DNA of 64,000 nt from Delphinapterus leucas. Taxonomy: Eukaryota; Chordata; Mammalia; Artiodactyla; Monodontidae. The DNA lies in assembly GCF_002288925.2 (NCBI RefSeq), contig NW_022098023.1, positions 29,343,850-29,407,849 on the forward strand, in the 5' to 3' direction. Positions 45,101-57,339 of this stretch are shown piece by piece. Under the pieces are notes generated by a model. It saw nothing but the letters and a program-made list of their open reading frames with translations. It was not told the DNA's origin and searched no databases. Numbering within the stretch: the first letter of the stretch is position 1; each line of letters begins with the position of its first letter. Made by a program: the position numbers and the translations under genes.

Positions 45101-46566
45101 ACTAAACAGAGAGACCAAACAGAAACCTCTGCAAGTGTAAGATTTTGGGGAGGAAAACGATGGAAAACAATCCATTATTGGGGCTGTTGTATTTTATTGC
45201 ATGTATTAACCAGATTTCTGCAGATGGAATAAAGCTGGCTTTATATCAGAGCCATAAGTCTTTCAACTTTTGATGGTTTCTAGCAGGATGTTTTATCAAA
45301 TGTACTCTCAGACATTCACATAAGTTGGGCTTTTATTTCTGTCCTTAAAATTTAAGGCAAGATTGCCATTTGGGTGCTATTATACAGCAAGGCCTACCAA
45401 TTGCTTTGTAAGACAAAGTGTAAAAGGGGAAACTTCCATTGCTAAATTTGTTTTATATTTAACTGCATTTATATATATTAACTGTATTTTTACATTTTAT
45501 TTTTAAAGAAAATATAATATACTTTTATAAATGTAAATTATATAAATTATAGTTTATTTAAAATATTTTATAATTAGTGAGATCATATCACATTTAATGA
45601 AAGGAATTAGAAAATCTTTGGTCTGCATTCTTTTCCATACTAATCTTATCTTCCTTTACCAAGTTTCCATCTATCTGGACCATTTCAGTCTTCTTTTCTT
45701 TTTAATGACAAAAGGAAAGCCCTACTCCTGTCAAATGCCGATACCTCTTATTCTTTGGGTATTTCCTCTCCACTTGCATATCCAATCTATTTCACCTACA
45801 GGATCTTCTCCAACAACTTGCAAACCAGCTCTGATAATTCATATCTTTTAAAAAAAGACAAATACCAAAGCTTTCTTTGATTTCACATCCCTTTTTAGAC
45901 CTACCCTGTTTTTCCATTTCTTTGTATAACCCAGAATCCCATAAGAATCACCTGCTGTAGTGTTTCTCCCTTTTTACCTATTTCCCTCTTTTACTCACAC
46001 CATTTGGGATTCTCCCCTCACTTTTCCAAAGAAACAGCTCTTGCTAAAGCCCCAGAAGCCTCTCCATAGCCAAAATGCAATGGACCTCTTAGCCCTTAGC
46101 ATACTAGATCTCTCTTTTTTTATCTTTCAGGCACCATATTTTCTTGTCCACTGTTGTCTTCTGACCTTTGAGTTCTCCTCCCCAGTTCTGTTAACTGCTG
46201 CTTCCTTCTCTAAGCAATTGCTTGGGGTTGGGAGTGCTACTGAGGTTGGCCTTGAACTGTTTTCAGTTTTCATCCTAGATTTTCTCACTGGGTCAGAGTA
46301 TCTATTTCCTTGGTGTTCGGTGGCATTTATACGGTGGTGACTCTCAAATTTGTGCTCCCAGCTCAGGCCACTCTTGTGAGCTAGACTTTTATAGTCAGCT
46401 TCTCGTTGACATCTCACAGATATCAAACAGGCAACACAAATCCCTTAACATATCTAAAACTAAACTCTCCATCTTTGAGTTAAACAACCTTATTCTGGTC
46501 TTCTTATTATAAGTAATTGGTATCAAACCACCCCATTACTTGGGTCAGAGAAGAGGAAGCTCTTTT

Positions 46567-46768
46567 CTTTTTTTTTTTTTGACAGTTTTTTTTTTCACAT
46601 CTTTATTGCAGTATAATTGCTTTACAATGGTGTGTTAGTTTCTGCTTTACAACAAAATGAATCAGTTATATATATACATATGTTTCCGTATCTCTTCCCT
46701 CTTGCGTCTCCCTCCCTATCCCACCCCTCCAGGCAATCACAAAGCACCGAGCTGATCTCTCTGTGCTC
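46567..46768 (-). mobile_element. L1 3' end inserted in L2
   Basis: Reverse-complement L1 3' end: T-rich tail, then 'cacatctttattgcagtataattgctttacaatggtgtg' and 'ccaggcaatcacaaagcaccgagctgatctct'. A short duplication GCTCTTT (46559-46565, 46765-46771) may be the target site. Confidence 0.9.
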
Positions 46769-47277
46769 TTTGAGATCTCCCTTTGCCTCTCTTCACTTGA
46801 CACATCAATTCAAAAAATGGTTCCTCTTTTTTCCTCTGGTTCCACTGCTTCCTCAAAAATATATTTGGAATCTATATACTTTGCCCCACAGCAACTGCTG
46901 CTACTCTCTCTTCTTGACTTATCTGCTTCCTCTTTCATTTTTTATCATCCATTCTCTAATAATCATTCAATTATCCATGTCCCACACTTATTTTATATAC
47001 TTTTAAAATTACTACCCATTGTATTTAGAATAAGATCCCAAATTATAAACATGCCTTAGCAATGTCCTACAAGATCATACCCCTACCCTGCTCTCCAACC
47101 TAATCTCATTACTCTTGATTATTACATTCCAGTCATGTTGTCTTTTAATTTTTTAAATGTGTCAAGCTCTTTCTTGCAACAGTGTCTCCATCCCTCATTT
47201 CCTCTACCTGAAATACCCTTCCTTCCACTTGCTCCTGAGTGGCAAATGTCCACTCATTCCTCAGGTATTAGCCTACA

Positions 47278-47460
47278 GTTCACTTCTTGAGATAACCCTT
47301 ACCATATCTCCCAATCTGAATTAAATTAAGTTGCTTCTGTGTTCATATAGACCATTATTAATTTCATTAATAATTAATAGCATATTTAAGTTTGTTTGTT
47401 TGCTTGCTGTTTTTCTCATGCTTGTCTCTTGAATAGATTTTAAGATTCTGGGAGATCCAG
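47278..47460. repeat. Local direct duplication, copy A (partner 48260-48442)
   Basis: Part of the L2 3' end. The run from 'gttcacttcttgagataaccc' to 'gagatccag' recurs 982 bp downstream with roughly 85% or better agreement by eye. Confidence 0.9.
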
Positions 47461-47560
47461 GCCCTTTTTCAACACTATTAAATATAATACCTAGCAAGCC
47501 CCAGCACTGGGAATAGAGTAGTTATTAAATATTGTTCAATAAATATATCTGAATTATTTT

Positions 47561-48259
47561 TGGCTACCTTGGTAACCCAATTTTCCTTAGACTCAGAAGT
47601 AGGATGATGTGAGCATTACTACGCTGACAGTTATTGTAAAAAGAGGCGGTTACCATTTTGTCATCCCCATCTCTTATCTTCCCATCTCCAATACCAGGAT
47701 TGACACTTTCATTGGTATCCAGTTACTTTATGTAAATCTTTATGTAAATCAGTTCTTGGTGGCTTTCTTCAACAGAAAATTATACAAACATTATGCAAAA
47801 TTGTGCAGATATTTCTAAATTCCAGTTCAAGTTATACCCAGGCCCCGATACACCTACAGAAATGTGAGTGGGAAGAGTCAGTGAATATGCAGTTTTATGA
47901 ATTAACCTGACTCTTCCTGTTTGCTAATAGTTTAGAGACATTAGGACAAATGCTCTTAAAAATACACTTGCTAATAGAGTTCACCTCAATTTAGGAAAGG
48001 CATACATACTACATTTGCTGATAAAGTTAATTTCCTTTTAGAAAAGGCACACATGCTTTTAAAACATTTGCCTGTAAAAGCAGGTTGGAAAAGAGAGACA
48101 AATTAAATAAGCTAAAGAAAGTTCATTGAGAAAGAAAGGTCAAGAGACAATTGAAAAAGAAAACATATAGCTAATCCAGAGCAGTACCAGCATGAGACTA
48201 AAGAGTTCAGAGAATGGGAATGGTAAAATACTATAACATATTTTAAAGCTTATAAAAAA
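47561..48259. other. Unassigned sequence between the two duplicate copies
   Basis: No gene or repeat recognised. A short tandem 'ctttatgtaaat' doublet lies near 47727-47750. Confidence 0.4.
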
Positions 48260-48442
48260 GTTCACTTCCTGAGATAACCCTTGCCATTTCTCCCAATCTG
48301 AATTAAGTTGCTTCTGTTTTCATATAGACCACTATTATTTTCATTAATAAATTAATAATTAGTAGCATGTTTAAGTTTGTTACTTTGTTTTGTTTGCTAA
48401 TGCTTGTCTATTGACTAGATTTTAAAATTTAGGGAAATCCAG
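48260..48442. repeat. Local direct duplication, copy B (partner 47278-47460)
   Basis: Begins 'gttcacttcctgagataaccc' and ends 'gaaatccag'. Small indels (ttaaat loss, extra aat) separate it from copy A. Immediately followed by a HAL1 element. Confidence 0.9.
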
Positions 48443-50260
48443 TACAGAGTATCATAGAGGAGAAAGCAGCACAGAGAGTCAACTCTGAGACTTACAGATG
48501 GTCCCTCTCAGTAGTATTTAGTTGAGTCCTGATTAGGTCATACTTGTGAAGAAAATTCTAGTAGCTGGAGAAAAGAACCACATGAAAGGGCTTGAAAAAA
48601 TAGTATTCAGACTGGACAAGACCAGGATTAAGTCTGTTCTCAGTGAGATTTTAAAAATTTAGGATTCACGGATCATCAGTTAGAGTACAAAGAGGTATCC
48701 TGTCTTAGTAGTGGGAAAAAATTAACTTTTGACTAAATTAAATACTAGCCTACATAACAAAGCTTAAAGAGGAGACCTGAAAGGATCAAACTGTGTCTAA
48801 CTAACTGGATGATGTCCCAGAACAAAGCTCATAAATAGCTTTGCTAGGAATATGAAAAAAAAATCAGCACTCAACAAGAATAAATCACAAAGTCTGATAT
48901 TTAATCAGAAATTACTGGGCATTCAAGTAAGCAAAAAATAAAACTCATAGTGAGAAGAAAAATCAGTCAATTGAAACTGACCCTGAAACGACACATGGGA
49001 AAATTAATAAATAAAGACATGAAGACAGTTTATGACTATATGTTCAAGAAGCTGGAACAAAGATTGAACCTGTTTTGTAGAAACATGAAAGATATATATA
49101 TGACCCAAATTAAACTTGTGGAGATGAAAACTATATTGTCTAATGTGAAAAGTACACTGGCTAGGATGAATGAGAGATTAGATATAGCAGAAAAACATTA
49201 TTAATGAGCTTAAAGACATAGCAATAGAAATTATCTAAAATGAAACACAGTGAGAAAAAAACTGAAAAAAATATGAACAGAAAATCAATAAAATGTGGAA
49301 TAAATTCAAGAAGTTAAATATACACGCACCTGGAGTCCTGAAAGGAGAAGAGAAAGAATAGGGGAGAAAATTTATTCAAAGAAATAAAGACTGGATAGCT
49401 TCCAAATTCAATTAAAGCCGTAAGTGCATAGATCCAAGAATCTCTATGAACCTCAAGCACAAGAAATATGAAGAAACTGTACCAAGGTACATCATTATCA
49501 AATTGCTTAAGACCAGTGATAAAGAGAAAAAAAAACTTAAAAACACTGACAGAAAATAAACAGTGGGTACAGTGGGGAAAACATGGTAACAGCAAATTTC
49601 TATTTGGAAACAGAGAGGTAACATCTTTATTGTCTACAAAAGTCTCTGGAAGCCTGAAATTCCACACCTAGCATAAAGATCTTTCAGAAACAAAGGCAAA
49701 ATACTTACTGAAACACACAAATGCTGAAAAAATTCATCACCAGAGGAAATGTGCTACAAGAAATGCTAAAGGAAGTCATTCACACAGAAAAGAAAAATTA
49801 ACCAGATGGAAATATGGGTCTACATGAAGGAGTAAAGAGAAGCAAAATGGAAACCACTATGGCCATTATTAAATTTTTTCTTATTATTTAAATCTTTAAG
49901 AATTTTAATTGTTTACAGCAAAAATAATCATGTATTATAAGGTTTATGACACATTGGAATAAAATGTCTCATAATATCATACAAGCTTGGAGTCAAGAAA
50001 CAGTAGTATACTTTTGTCAGGTTCTTATATTATATAGAAATGGTATAATGAACTGGAAAATAGACAGTAATAAAATAAATATGTATGCTGTAAACAATAA
50101 GTAAGTAACAACTAAAAAACATCCAAAGGATTTATAGCTCATAAACCAAGAAAGGGAATAAAATGAAATCATAAAATATGCTCAGTTCATCCAAAAGAAG
50201 GCAAAAAATGAAGGAAAACAAAATATGAACAGAAAGCATTTTTTTTAAAAAAGGACAAAT
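48443..50260 (+). mobile_element. HAL1 LINE (ORF1 and 3' part)
   Basis: HAL1 is an ancient L1-related LINE that has ORF1 but lacks most of ORF2. Here its 5' leader is followed by the ORF1 region: a surviving frame at 48950-49204 (84 codons) is coiled-coil-like, rich in K, E, M and L, and matches the HAL1/L1 ORF1 start 'agaagaaaaatcagtcaattgaaactgaccc'. Then come the ORF1 3' part ('caagaaatatgaagaaactgtaccaaggtacatcattatcaaattgctt', 'gatctttcagaaacaaaggcaaaatac') and the HAL1 tail ('aatggtataatgaactggaaaatagacagtaataaaataaatatgtatgctgtaaac'). Stops are frequent, so it is not functional. Confidence 0.75.
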
Positions 50261-50303
50261 AGTAATATTGTAGATTTAAATCTAACAATACCAATAATCT
50301 CAA

Positions 50304-50304
<1 letters not shown>

Positions 50305-50334
<30 letters not shown>
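50305..50334. repeat. (TA)n microsatellite
   Basis: About 15 TA units between the HAL1 tail and an L1 piece. Confidence 0.95.
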
Positions 50335-50338
<4 letters not shown>

Positions 50339-51330
50339 GGTAATGGTGTCAAACCAAAGAAACAGATCAATTGAATAGAATAGAAAATGGAGAATTAGAG
50401 TCTCCATATTTATGGACAACTGATTTTGAGCAAGGGTACAAAGGAAATTCAGTGGAGGAAAGGATAGTCTTTCAACAAATGGAAATAACAACCGTATATT
50501 CATATGCAAAAAATAAGAATAAATAAATACCTTGTACTATATACTGAAATTAGTATAAAATGGATCATGTACTAAAAATCTAATCTTATAAAACTTTTAG
50601 AAGAAAACATAGGAGAGAATTTTTGACCTTGGCTTAGGCAAATATTTCTTAGCAACAACAACAAAAGCACAATCTATAAATTAAAAATAAACCACTAAAT
50701 TAGACTTCATGAAAATTAAGAACTTCTGCTCTTTTTAAGACTGTTCAGAGAATGAAAAGATAAACTTCACACTTGAAGAAGATATTTGCAAATCACATAT
50801 TTGGAAAAGGACTTGTATCCAAAATAGAAAAGGAACTTTCAAAACTCACTAGTAAGAAAACAACCCAACTACAAAATGGACAATTTGAATAGACACCTCA
50901 CCCAAGAAGTTATATCAATGACAATAAAAGCACATGCTCAATATCTTTAGCCATTAGGAAAATTCAAATGAAAACCACAATAAGATAAGACCACATACTG
51001 GCTAGACTGTCTGAGCAACAGAGCCAGAACAATACCCTCCACCCCCCAAAGAAAGAACACATGGTGCATAATTCTATTTATATCAAATTCTAGAAAATGT
51101 AAGATAAACTATAGTGACAGAAAGCAGATCATTTGTGATGGGGAGGGTAGGAGATTTAAGCAGGATAACAAAGGTGCGTGAGGAACTGGGGGGGAGGTGA
51201 TACATATGTTCATTATCTTGATTGTGATGATGGTTTGCCAATGTATCTATCTGCCAAAATATTTCAAATGGTACACCTTTAACATGTAGTTTATTGTAAA
51301 TTTATTGTATGTACCTAAAAGGCTGTTTAA
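50335..51330 (+). mobile_element. Old L1, ORF2 C-terminal region and 3'UTR
   Basis: 'aaagaaacagatcaattgaatagaatagaaaatggag', 'agtggaggaaaggatagtctttcaacaaatgg', 'gcttaggcaaatatttcttagcaac', 'tgaagaagatatttgcaaatcacatatttgg', 'gaaaaccacaataagataagaccacatactggc' give the L1 ORF2 end in order. A 3'UTR-like region ('gggggggaggtgatacatatgttcattatcttgattgtgatgatgg') completes it. Many stops. Confidence 0.85.
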
Positions 51331-54329
51331 AAGGAGCAAAATATAAAATGTTGGTAGTTTAATTCCATTTATATAAAAATGCAATACATAGCTAACCACA
51401 GATAATCACACAAAATAAGACTGAAATAAAATATGCTTGAATTTTAATAATGACATCAGGAGTGAAGCTTTTTCTTTATTACCTTGTTATTAAAGTTTTT
51501 GAAAAAGATATATGTAAGTTTAATCTTCAGAAAAGGTAAAAATTCTGTTAAGTAAAAAAAAAATGCCATGCTTTAACTGTGAAAATAACTTTTCCCTCAA
51601 GTTTAAAGCACAACTAACTTTACTAAGTTCAAAATACATCTTCCTTTCTTCTCTTTCTTGCCTTCTTTTAAAATAGAAAGTCAACGGTAATGCAGTTATC
51701 CACTAGACTGCCCTTGGCAAAGTCAAACATGCAAAGAATGCTAAAACTAGACATTTTTCATTAGATATGGGAAAACAAATAAAACTCTGGGTATGAAACA
51801 ATAACTCAGTATGCTTAAGGGTATACCTGATGCTCTATAATGGAAAGAAAGAAGCTCCTCTCTCGGCCTTCAAGGGCTCTGAAAAATTAAGATTCTCACT
51901 GTGCAGGCAGGTCTACAGGAAAAAGGAAACTAGTCAAAGGAGACTAATTAGCCAGGTGGAAAATAAAAGAAAAGAGAAAAAGCTTGGGAAAACAGAAGAG
52001 GAGGCAGTAGAAGAAGCAGCAGTGGCTAGAAACTTGGAAACTGAAGACAAAGCAGAGATGTTGGAAACAGGCCTGACTTACTGCCTAGCTGATGTCTCTT
52101 CCATCCTTGCCTACCCTTCTCCCCAATGTGCCACTAGGATGGGATTGAAAACCTATGTCTCTTCCCACAATTCTATATTTAAACCTTATTTTGACATTTC
52201 CCTTTTTTTCCTACCTATTTTTATGATTTTGTACATATTTGATTCTCCTACTATATATTTAGTTTTTCTAAGAACAGGGATCATGTCCTTTTCTTATTTG
52301 TAACTTACCCTCTTTGCCCCCTACTTTTCTTGTGTGAATGCCTAGAAAAGTGCTTTTCAAATAGTTGGGCTAATTGATAGACATTCAGAGTGCTTAATAT
52401 CAAGACAAACTTTCTGTGAGTTCTATGTAATAGCCTTCCATTCCTCTGCACAGTCTAAGCTTCCCAGTCTCAACTCCGCAAAGGAGGAGTAGATACATGA
52501 AACACGTTATTAGTGTGTTAAGAGCTAGGGGTATCTTTGCCTTTCAGCGTCACACAATCATCACATTTCACAAAGACCCAAGGGTATTCCCCATGTTCTG
52601 CTTAAAAAATAGTGAAAAGTATAGTATATTTTTATCCTTCATAGCAAAAATGTCTAAATGCATAATTTAGAGAATTTATTTGTGTGAACTAACCCATAGT
52701 AGAGGCAACAGTGTCACTAAACTTGGACACTTTGGAAGAAATATGTGGTTCAGATAATGCTTAACAACTGAGGCATTATTGTACTCTTTGAAAAACAGAG
52801 ATCCAATTGTTAGGATTCAGTTGGAAGGATGTTCATTTTGGATTCATCCTTCAATACCAGTGCTTGTTAGTTAAGGATTCTAACTCAGTGTTAGAAACCT
52901 TTGTCTTTGTGTTTCTGCTGTAAGCTCTGAGAACTCTTTCATATGTCTATGTGTCAATAGGACACAGTCTGAGGAATCTGAAGTCTTCTATTTTAACAAT
53001 CTAGACATTCAAATGGGGGCCATATGGTTCATGTCTCTAACAGTTAAGGCAAGATAAGATATTTAATTTGGTCACAATTTATATCCTCTCTACACTGATG
53101 TCATTCCTATTTAGTGGTGACCTATGCTCTAGGTGAAATAGAAAACACTGTTATTGGTGGATAAATGCCTTCTCTAGCTAGGCATTCATGTGTTTAGAAG
53201 ACATGAAAAAGAACATATCTCAGAAAACAAAACTTATACTTTGGGAGGCAATTTTTATCACAGTCCAATTAATGCTCGGAACACAGCTATAATGGATCAT
53301 CACTTACTTCGAGATTTTCTTTCACTTATAATGGGAAATTTACAAAAAGTAGAATGATTCATTTCAATTCAAAATATCACTAAAGAAATGTGGAAAAACA
53401 TTTTAATGCAGTTGTTCAGCTAAAAACTTACTCCATTATAAGATATTCAGCAAATAAATTGAGATTCATTCTGAACATTATTTGCAGAGTCCTATTTAAG
53501 GTACTTACTTCATTATGACACATAGTCAAGGATGTCTTTTGACATTTTGCTGGTTATGTAGAAGATTAAGTTGCCAAGGGAAAGTATCTGAAATGGTTGG
53601 AGGGTAACTGGAATAGCTAGATTCATACCATAAGGTGATACAAGCTTCTGGTGTTGTAGAAAATATACTGAGGAAGGATAAGAAGGAAGTAGGGACAAAT
53701 GGAAGTCATAAATAAGAATTAAACTACCGAAAAAAGGAAAATGTTTAGGAGTTAGAAATGCTGTAAAATATAATAGAAGATTTTGAACAAATCAAAGACA
53801 ATACCAGAGCCAAAATTTAGCTTAATGAAAGAAAAGTCATACTTTTGTTGAAGTACACCTACAGAAGCATTTTAAGAACCAAAATATATCACTCGATTTA
53901 TATTTCCTAAACAAGGAAATTGTTGTTACTTGTAAGGATAAATGTCAGCAATATGAATCTTGTAGAAAAACTAATTTTTGTTAAAGTTATCCAATAATAC
54001 CTTTAAATTTTTTTTTAATGAGAAAGAGAGGAAATACAGCAGCCCCACTTTTGTCAGTTGGTTAAATAGGCAGAAGTTCATTACATTCAAAGCATCACAT
54101 TTATCACAGTCTGCTTTGCATTATACTGTATATGTCCCAGTAAACTATACGCTTCTAAAGGGCAAGAGATGGGTTTTGGGCATCTGGTGTCACCACAATT
54201 CCTTGCATTTATGTAGGACATTGAATAGTCTTCTGTGTAACGTGCTGCTGCCCAGTCTACCGACTGGCTCAAGAATATTCCTCTGGACTTCGGCCTCCAA
54301 AGTTACAGTGTAAAGAGGTAGGGATATAT
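51331..54329. other. Unassigned sequence
   Basis: No recognised gene or repeat. It contains one of the two longest ORFs of the window (51830-52303, 157 codons), lysine- and glutamate-rich in its first half and hydrophobic at its end. I recognise no domain, so it is probably chance. Confidence 0.4.
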
Positions 54330-54943
54330 AGTTGATACTCATTATTTCTGGCGGTTAACGTTCTATAAAGTTGCAACAAACACTGAATTAGTAAATACTG
54401 AACCAGGACATACAGGATTAGGTTCTTGCAAGTCTCTGGTAACAACATTTTCATCAACTGAGCAATCCATAACCTTGTTTTACATGTGTTCCTGTTTAAA
54501 GATACTTAATTTAATACATATTGTTAATTCATTAACATTGAACTCAATGGCCAACAGCACTACAAGTAATGACTGAACAAAACTTATCTAACACACACAT
54601 TTCCTCCTAAGGTACATCCCAGCTTAGGAACACTAGACAGCCCTTCAGCACTCTACTTGGGGCATTTTAAAGGGCAAAATTACCAAAAAAATGAGGGGAA
54701 AAAAGTGGCAATAAATAGACTGTGAAAAGGGCATTTGTTTATAGTATGAGAGCTGAAATGAGAAGGTAGAGCTTCACCTTGTTCAAAATCAGGTGAGAAC
54801 ATGCAAATCAGGCAACTAAAATTTTTCACTGCTCTGCGTGTGTTTGCGAATGACTATAAAAACACCATGGGTATTGATTTGGGGGTTACGAATAAATGTT
54901 AGCATTTAGGCACATTCTCAAATATGGGGTCTGTGAATAAAAC
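54330..54943 (+). mobile_element. Old DNA-transposon-like repeat
   Basis: 'gatactcattatttctggcggttaacgttctataaagttgcaacaaacactgaattagtaaatactgaacc' at the left and 'tgcgaatgactataaaaacaccatgggtattgatttgggggttacgaataaatg...tctgtgaataaaacgg' at the right are the two ends of a common mammalian element with inverted ends. The centre contains 'ttaacattgaactcaatggccaacagcac'. Family name not certain. Confidence 0.6.
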
Positions 54944-55241
54944 GGAAGCTTAGAATGAGATAAAATGAACATAGGTAGGACAACAGAACAAACCTCATCC
55001 AGTTCAGCATCTAAGTCTAAATTCAAGTGCACCTTTGTTTTCCCACTCTGCTCATGTGACATTTTACCAGGTTGGAAAATTTGTGGTATACTTGTGGTTT
55101 CCAGCACAAGTCCACAAAATAAATAGGTTTCTAGATTTGCTACCTGCTGCTGTGCCATGCATTGACCTATAATTCTTACCTGAGAAGGGAGTTGACATTT
55201 ACTGAGAATTGAATACATTGCTAGTTGCTTGTCTTTTTGCT

Positions 55242-55246
<5 letters not shown>

Positions 55247-55276
<30 letters not shown>
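55247..55276. repeat. Poly-T run of 30
   Basis: Thirty consecutive T's (possibly the tail of a retrocopy). No recognised element adjoins on the downstream side. Confidence 0.95.
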
Positions 55277-55279
<3 letters not shown>

Positions 55280-55369
55280 GATAGGACTCTGATTCATTGG
55301 GGGGAGGACAGCAATATGCTCAATAATAATAATAAAAAAAAACCCAAAACACCTCCAGTACCCTTCCAG

Positions 55370-55710
55370 ATAAGGTGATTAAATAAGCACATTCTGGTCA
55401 ATGAGAAGCAAGCAAAATTTGGCTTGGTCTTCAGGGAAAATGGGAAAGATTAGGTTAGCATGAGCATGGACCTAGTTGTCACTTCATCTGCTCTATCCTG
55501 CCTAAAATAAAGATATAGGGGCTGAAGCATCAGTAACAATGTGACTGAATGACCTTGATGTTGAATGACAATCCCTCACCAAGGCTAGTGGAAAAGAAAA
55601 ATATAAAAGCCTAGATTTCTGATTGTATAATGGAGGTTCCATACCAGCCTTGCCTCCAGATTTCCCACTAGAAAGAAATAAAACTTTGAATATTTCTAAG
55701 GTTGGTTGGT
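55370..55710 (+). mobile_element. Possible old LTR (MaLR-like)
   Basis: 'cccttccagataaggtgatt', 'tcaatgagaagcaagcaaaat', 'ataatggaggttccataccagccttgcc' and an AATAAAA-like end ('gaaagaaataaaactttg') recall an LTR family layout. Confidence 0.4.
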
Positions 55711-56264
55711 TGGTTTTTGCAACTCTACTGACTGCTGTCAACCTTCTTTATGTTTCTCTTATTGTTTAATAATGTCATTTCCAAGCTTTCTGATTAATGG
55801 TATTCTTTCAAAGCTTCTATACTTTCCTCTGTTACTCAGTTTTTTCTTTGATCCACTTGCTAGGAATTGCACTCACAGTGGCTCCTATTCATTTGGGAAA
55901 GCATTTTTGGTTTCCCAAGCTCTTGAAATTACAAAACAAACAAACAGAACAAAAATAATTACCTGTTTTTCCTCCTCTGGTGGAGGCTAAAACCACTCAG
56001 GTAATTTCCTGCCCCCATCCACCACCAATTTGTGCTCTGGTATTGGAGGGACATTTTTCATCTAACATTGTTTAACATGTTGTACACAGATATTTTCCTT
56101 TGCTATCCTAGTTGCTCTGTCTGTTTTAATGAAAGAGTTTGAGTAGATTAAAATGTGGTAGACTCTCTCATGATCCTTTCTCTCCCAGAAATTTAATCTG
56201 CATTGTATCTAATGTAGCATACTCCCACAAGCAGGTGTTGTCTATATATTCCTTTATCTCTCAT
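55711..56264. other. Unassigned sequence
   Basis: No gene or repeat recognised. Confidence 0.4.
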
Positions 56265-56405
56265 TCAGAAAACCTTTCGAGGTAAGTATCACATTTTCAG
56301 ATGACAAAATGAAAGCCCAGAGAGGTTAAGTAATTTGCTGAAAGTCACCAAGATAGAAACGGTTGTTACCTACATTTGAAGTTGGCTCTGTTTAGTCCAT
56401 TCCAA
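56265..56405 (-). mobile_element. MIR SINE fragment
   Basis: 'ttcgaggtaagtatcacattttcagatgacaaaatgaaagcccagagaggttaagtaatttgctgaaagtcacc' is reverse-complement MIR. Confidence 0.8.
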
Positions 56406-56462
56406 GTGCTAGGTAAACCCTTTAAAAATGAATCTGAAAGCACTATTCACAACTGTGCTCTT

Positions 56463-56717
56463 TTTTGTTTGTTTGTTTTGGGGGTTTTTTTGGGGTTTTT
56501 TTGTTTGTTTGTTTTTGGTTTTTTTGCGGTACGTGGGCCTCTCACTCTTGTGGCCTCTCCTGTTGCGGAGCACAGGCTCTGGACACGCAGGCCCAGCGGC
56601 CATGGCTCACGGGCCCAGCCGCTCTGCGGCATGTGGGATCTTCCTGGACCGGGGCATGAACCCGTGTCCCCTGCATCGGCAGGCGGACTCTCAACCACTG
56701 CGCCACCAGGGAAGCCC
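56463..56717 (-). mobile_element. CHR-type SINE, copy 7 (minus strand)
   Basis: Full-length and highly conserved. A perfect 15-bp target-site duplication CACAACTGTGCTCTT lies at 56448-56462 and 56718-56732. Its tail (about 56463-56525) is unusual: T runs broken by GGGGG and GGGG and several TTTG units. Confidence 0.97.
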
Positions 56718-56732
56718 CACAACTGTGCTCTT

Positions 56733-57210
56733 GCAGAGGGATGCTACACCTGGCCTCAAAAAGGTCATAGAGAACCTCATGATTTTGATGCTTAACTCAT
56801 GAGTCAAAATACATGTTAAAATAGACAGCTAAAAGTTTCTAGCTGGAAAAGAACGTAGTCAAAGTTTAAAAGAGAAGCACAAGTATTTTTGCTTGTAAAA
56901 GTCTAGGCAGATTCTAGTCAGGACGTTTGTCCGCATGCACATTCCCCATGCACCACTGCAAACGTAAGTATCTTTGAGATAAACAGAGCACAGTACTCTG
57001 TCTAATAGTAATCATAACTGCTGGACAGCACACATCAGCATTTTGTTACAAAGTTAACCATTCTAGTTCCTTTACTTCTCTACATAGGACTTTTAAAAGC
57101 AAAAATGCTTGTATCGCTCCTTTAAACTTTTCCCAGATCCCTTTTCATTATCTGTGCTCTCCTGAAAGAGTTTAACGTTTCTGTTGGCACTTGCGTGTAT
57201 AACCTTTTTT
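56733..57210. other. Unassigned sequence
   Basis: No gene or repeat recognised. Confidence 0.4.
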
Positions 57211-57274
57211 CTTTTCCCCAGTTTCCCTTGGATGTTATTTTCTTTTCCCAATTGTTTTCCTTGGATATTATTTT
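57211..57274. repeat. Imperfect tandem duplication, unit about 31-33 bp
   Basis: 'cttttccccagtttcccttggatgttatttt' (57211-57241) is followed directly by 'cttttcccaattgttttccttggatattatttt' (57242-57274). Confidence 0.88.
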
Positions 57275-57339
57275 CACCTTTGAACAATGAGGACAGCAAG
57301 ACATAGGGTATTTAGTTAGAGAGAAGAGGTGGTAAGATG

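Larger units (their letters stand above)
45640..47560 (+). mobile_element. Long L2 LINE, ORF2 body and 3' end
   Basis: Plus-strand L2 in order: 'gtgctcccagctcaggccactcttgtgagc', 'tctcgttgacatctcacagatatcaaacaggca', 'aacatatctaaaactaaactctccatct', 'cctacaagatcatacccctaccctgctctccaacctaatctc', 'cctacctgaaatacccttcc', 'ttaagattctgggagatccagg', ending 'tcaataaatatatctgaatt'. The reading frame is broken throughout. It carries an L1 insertion at 46567-46768. 47278-47460 is duplicated at 48260. Confidence 0.8.

Noticed and set aside
45960..47006. ORFs of 126 and 129 codons on the plus strand
   Set aside because: They are open by chance inside an old L2 and an L1 insertion. No intact LINE protein.
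56376..56802. 139- and 124-codon plus-strand ORFs
   Set aside because: Both are translations of a minus-strand SINE and its odd tail.
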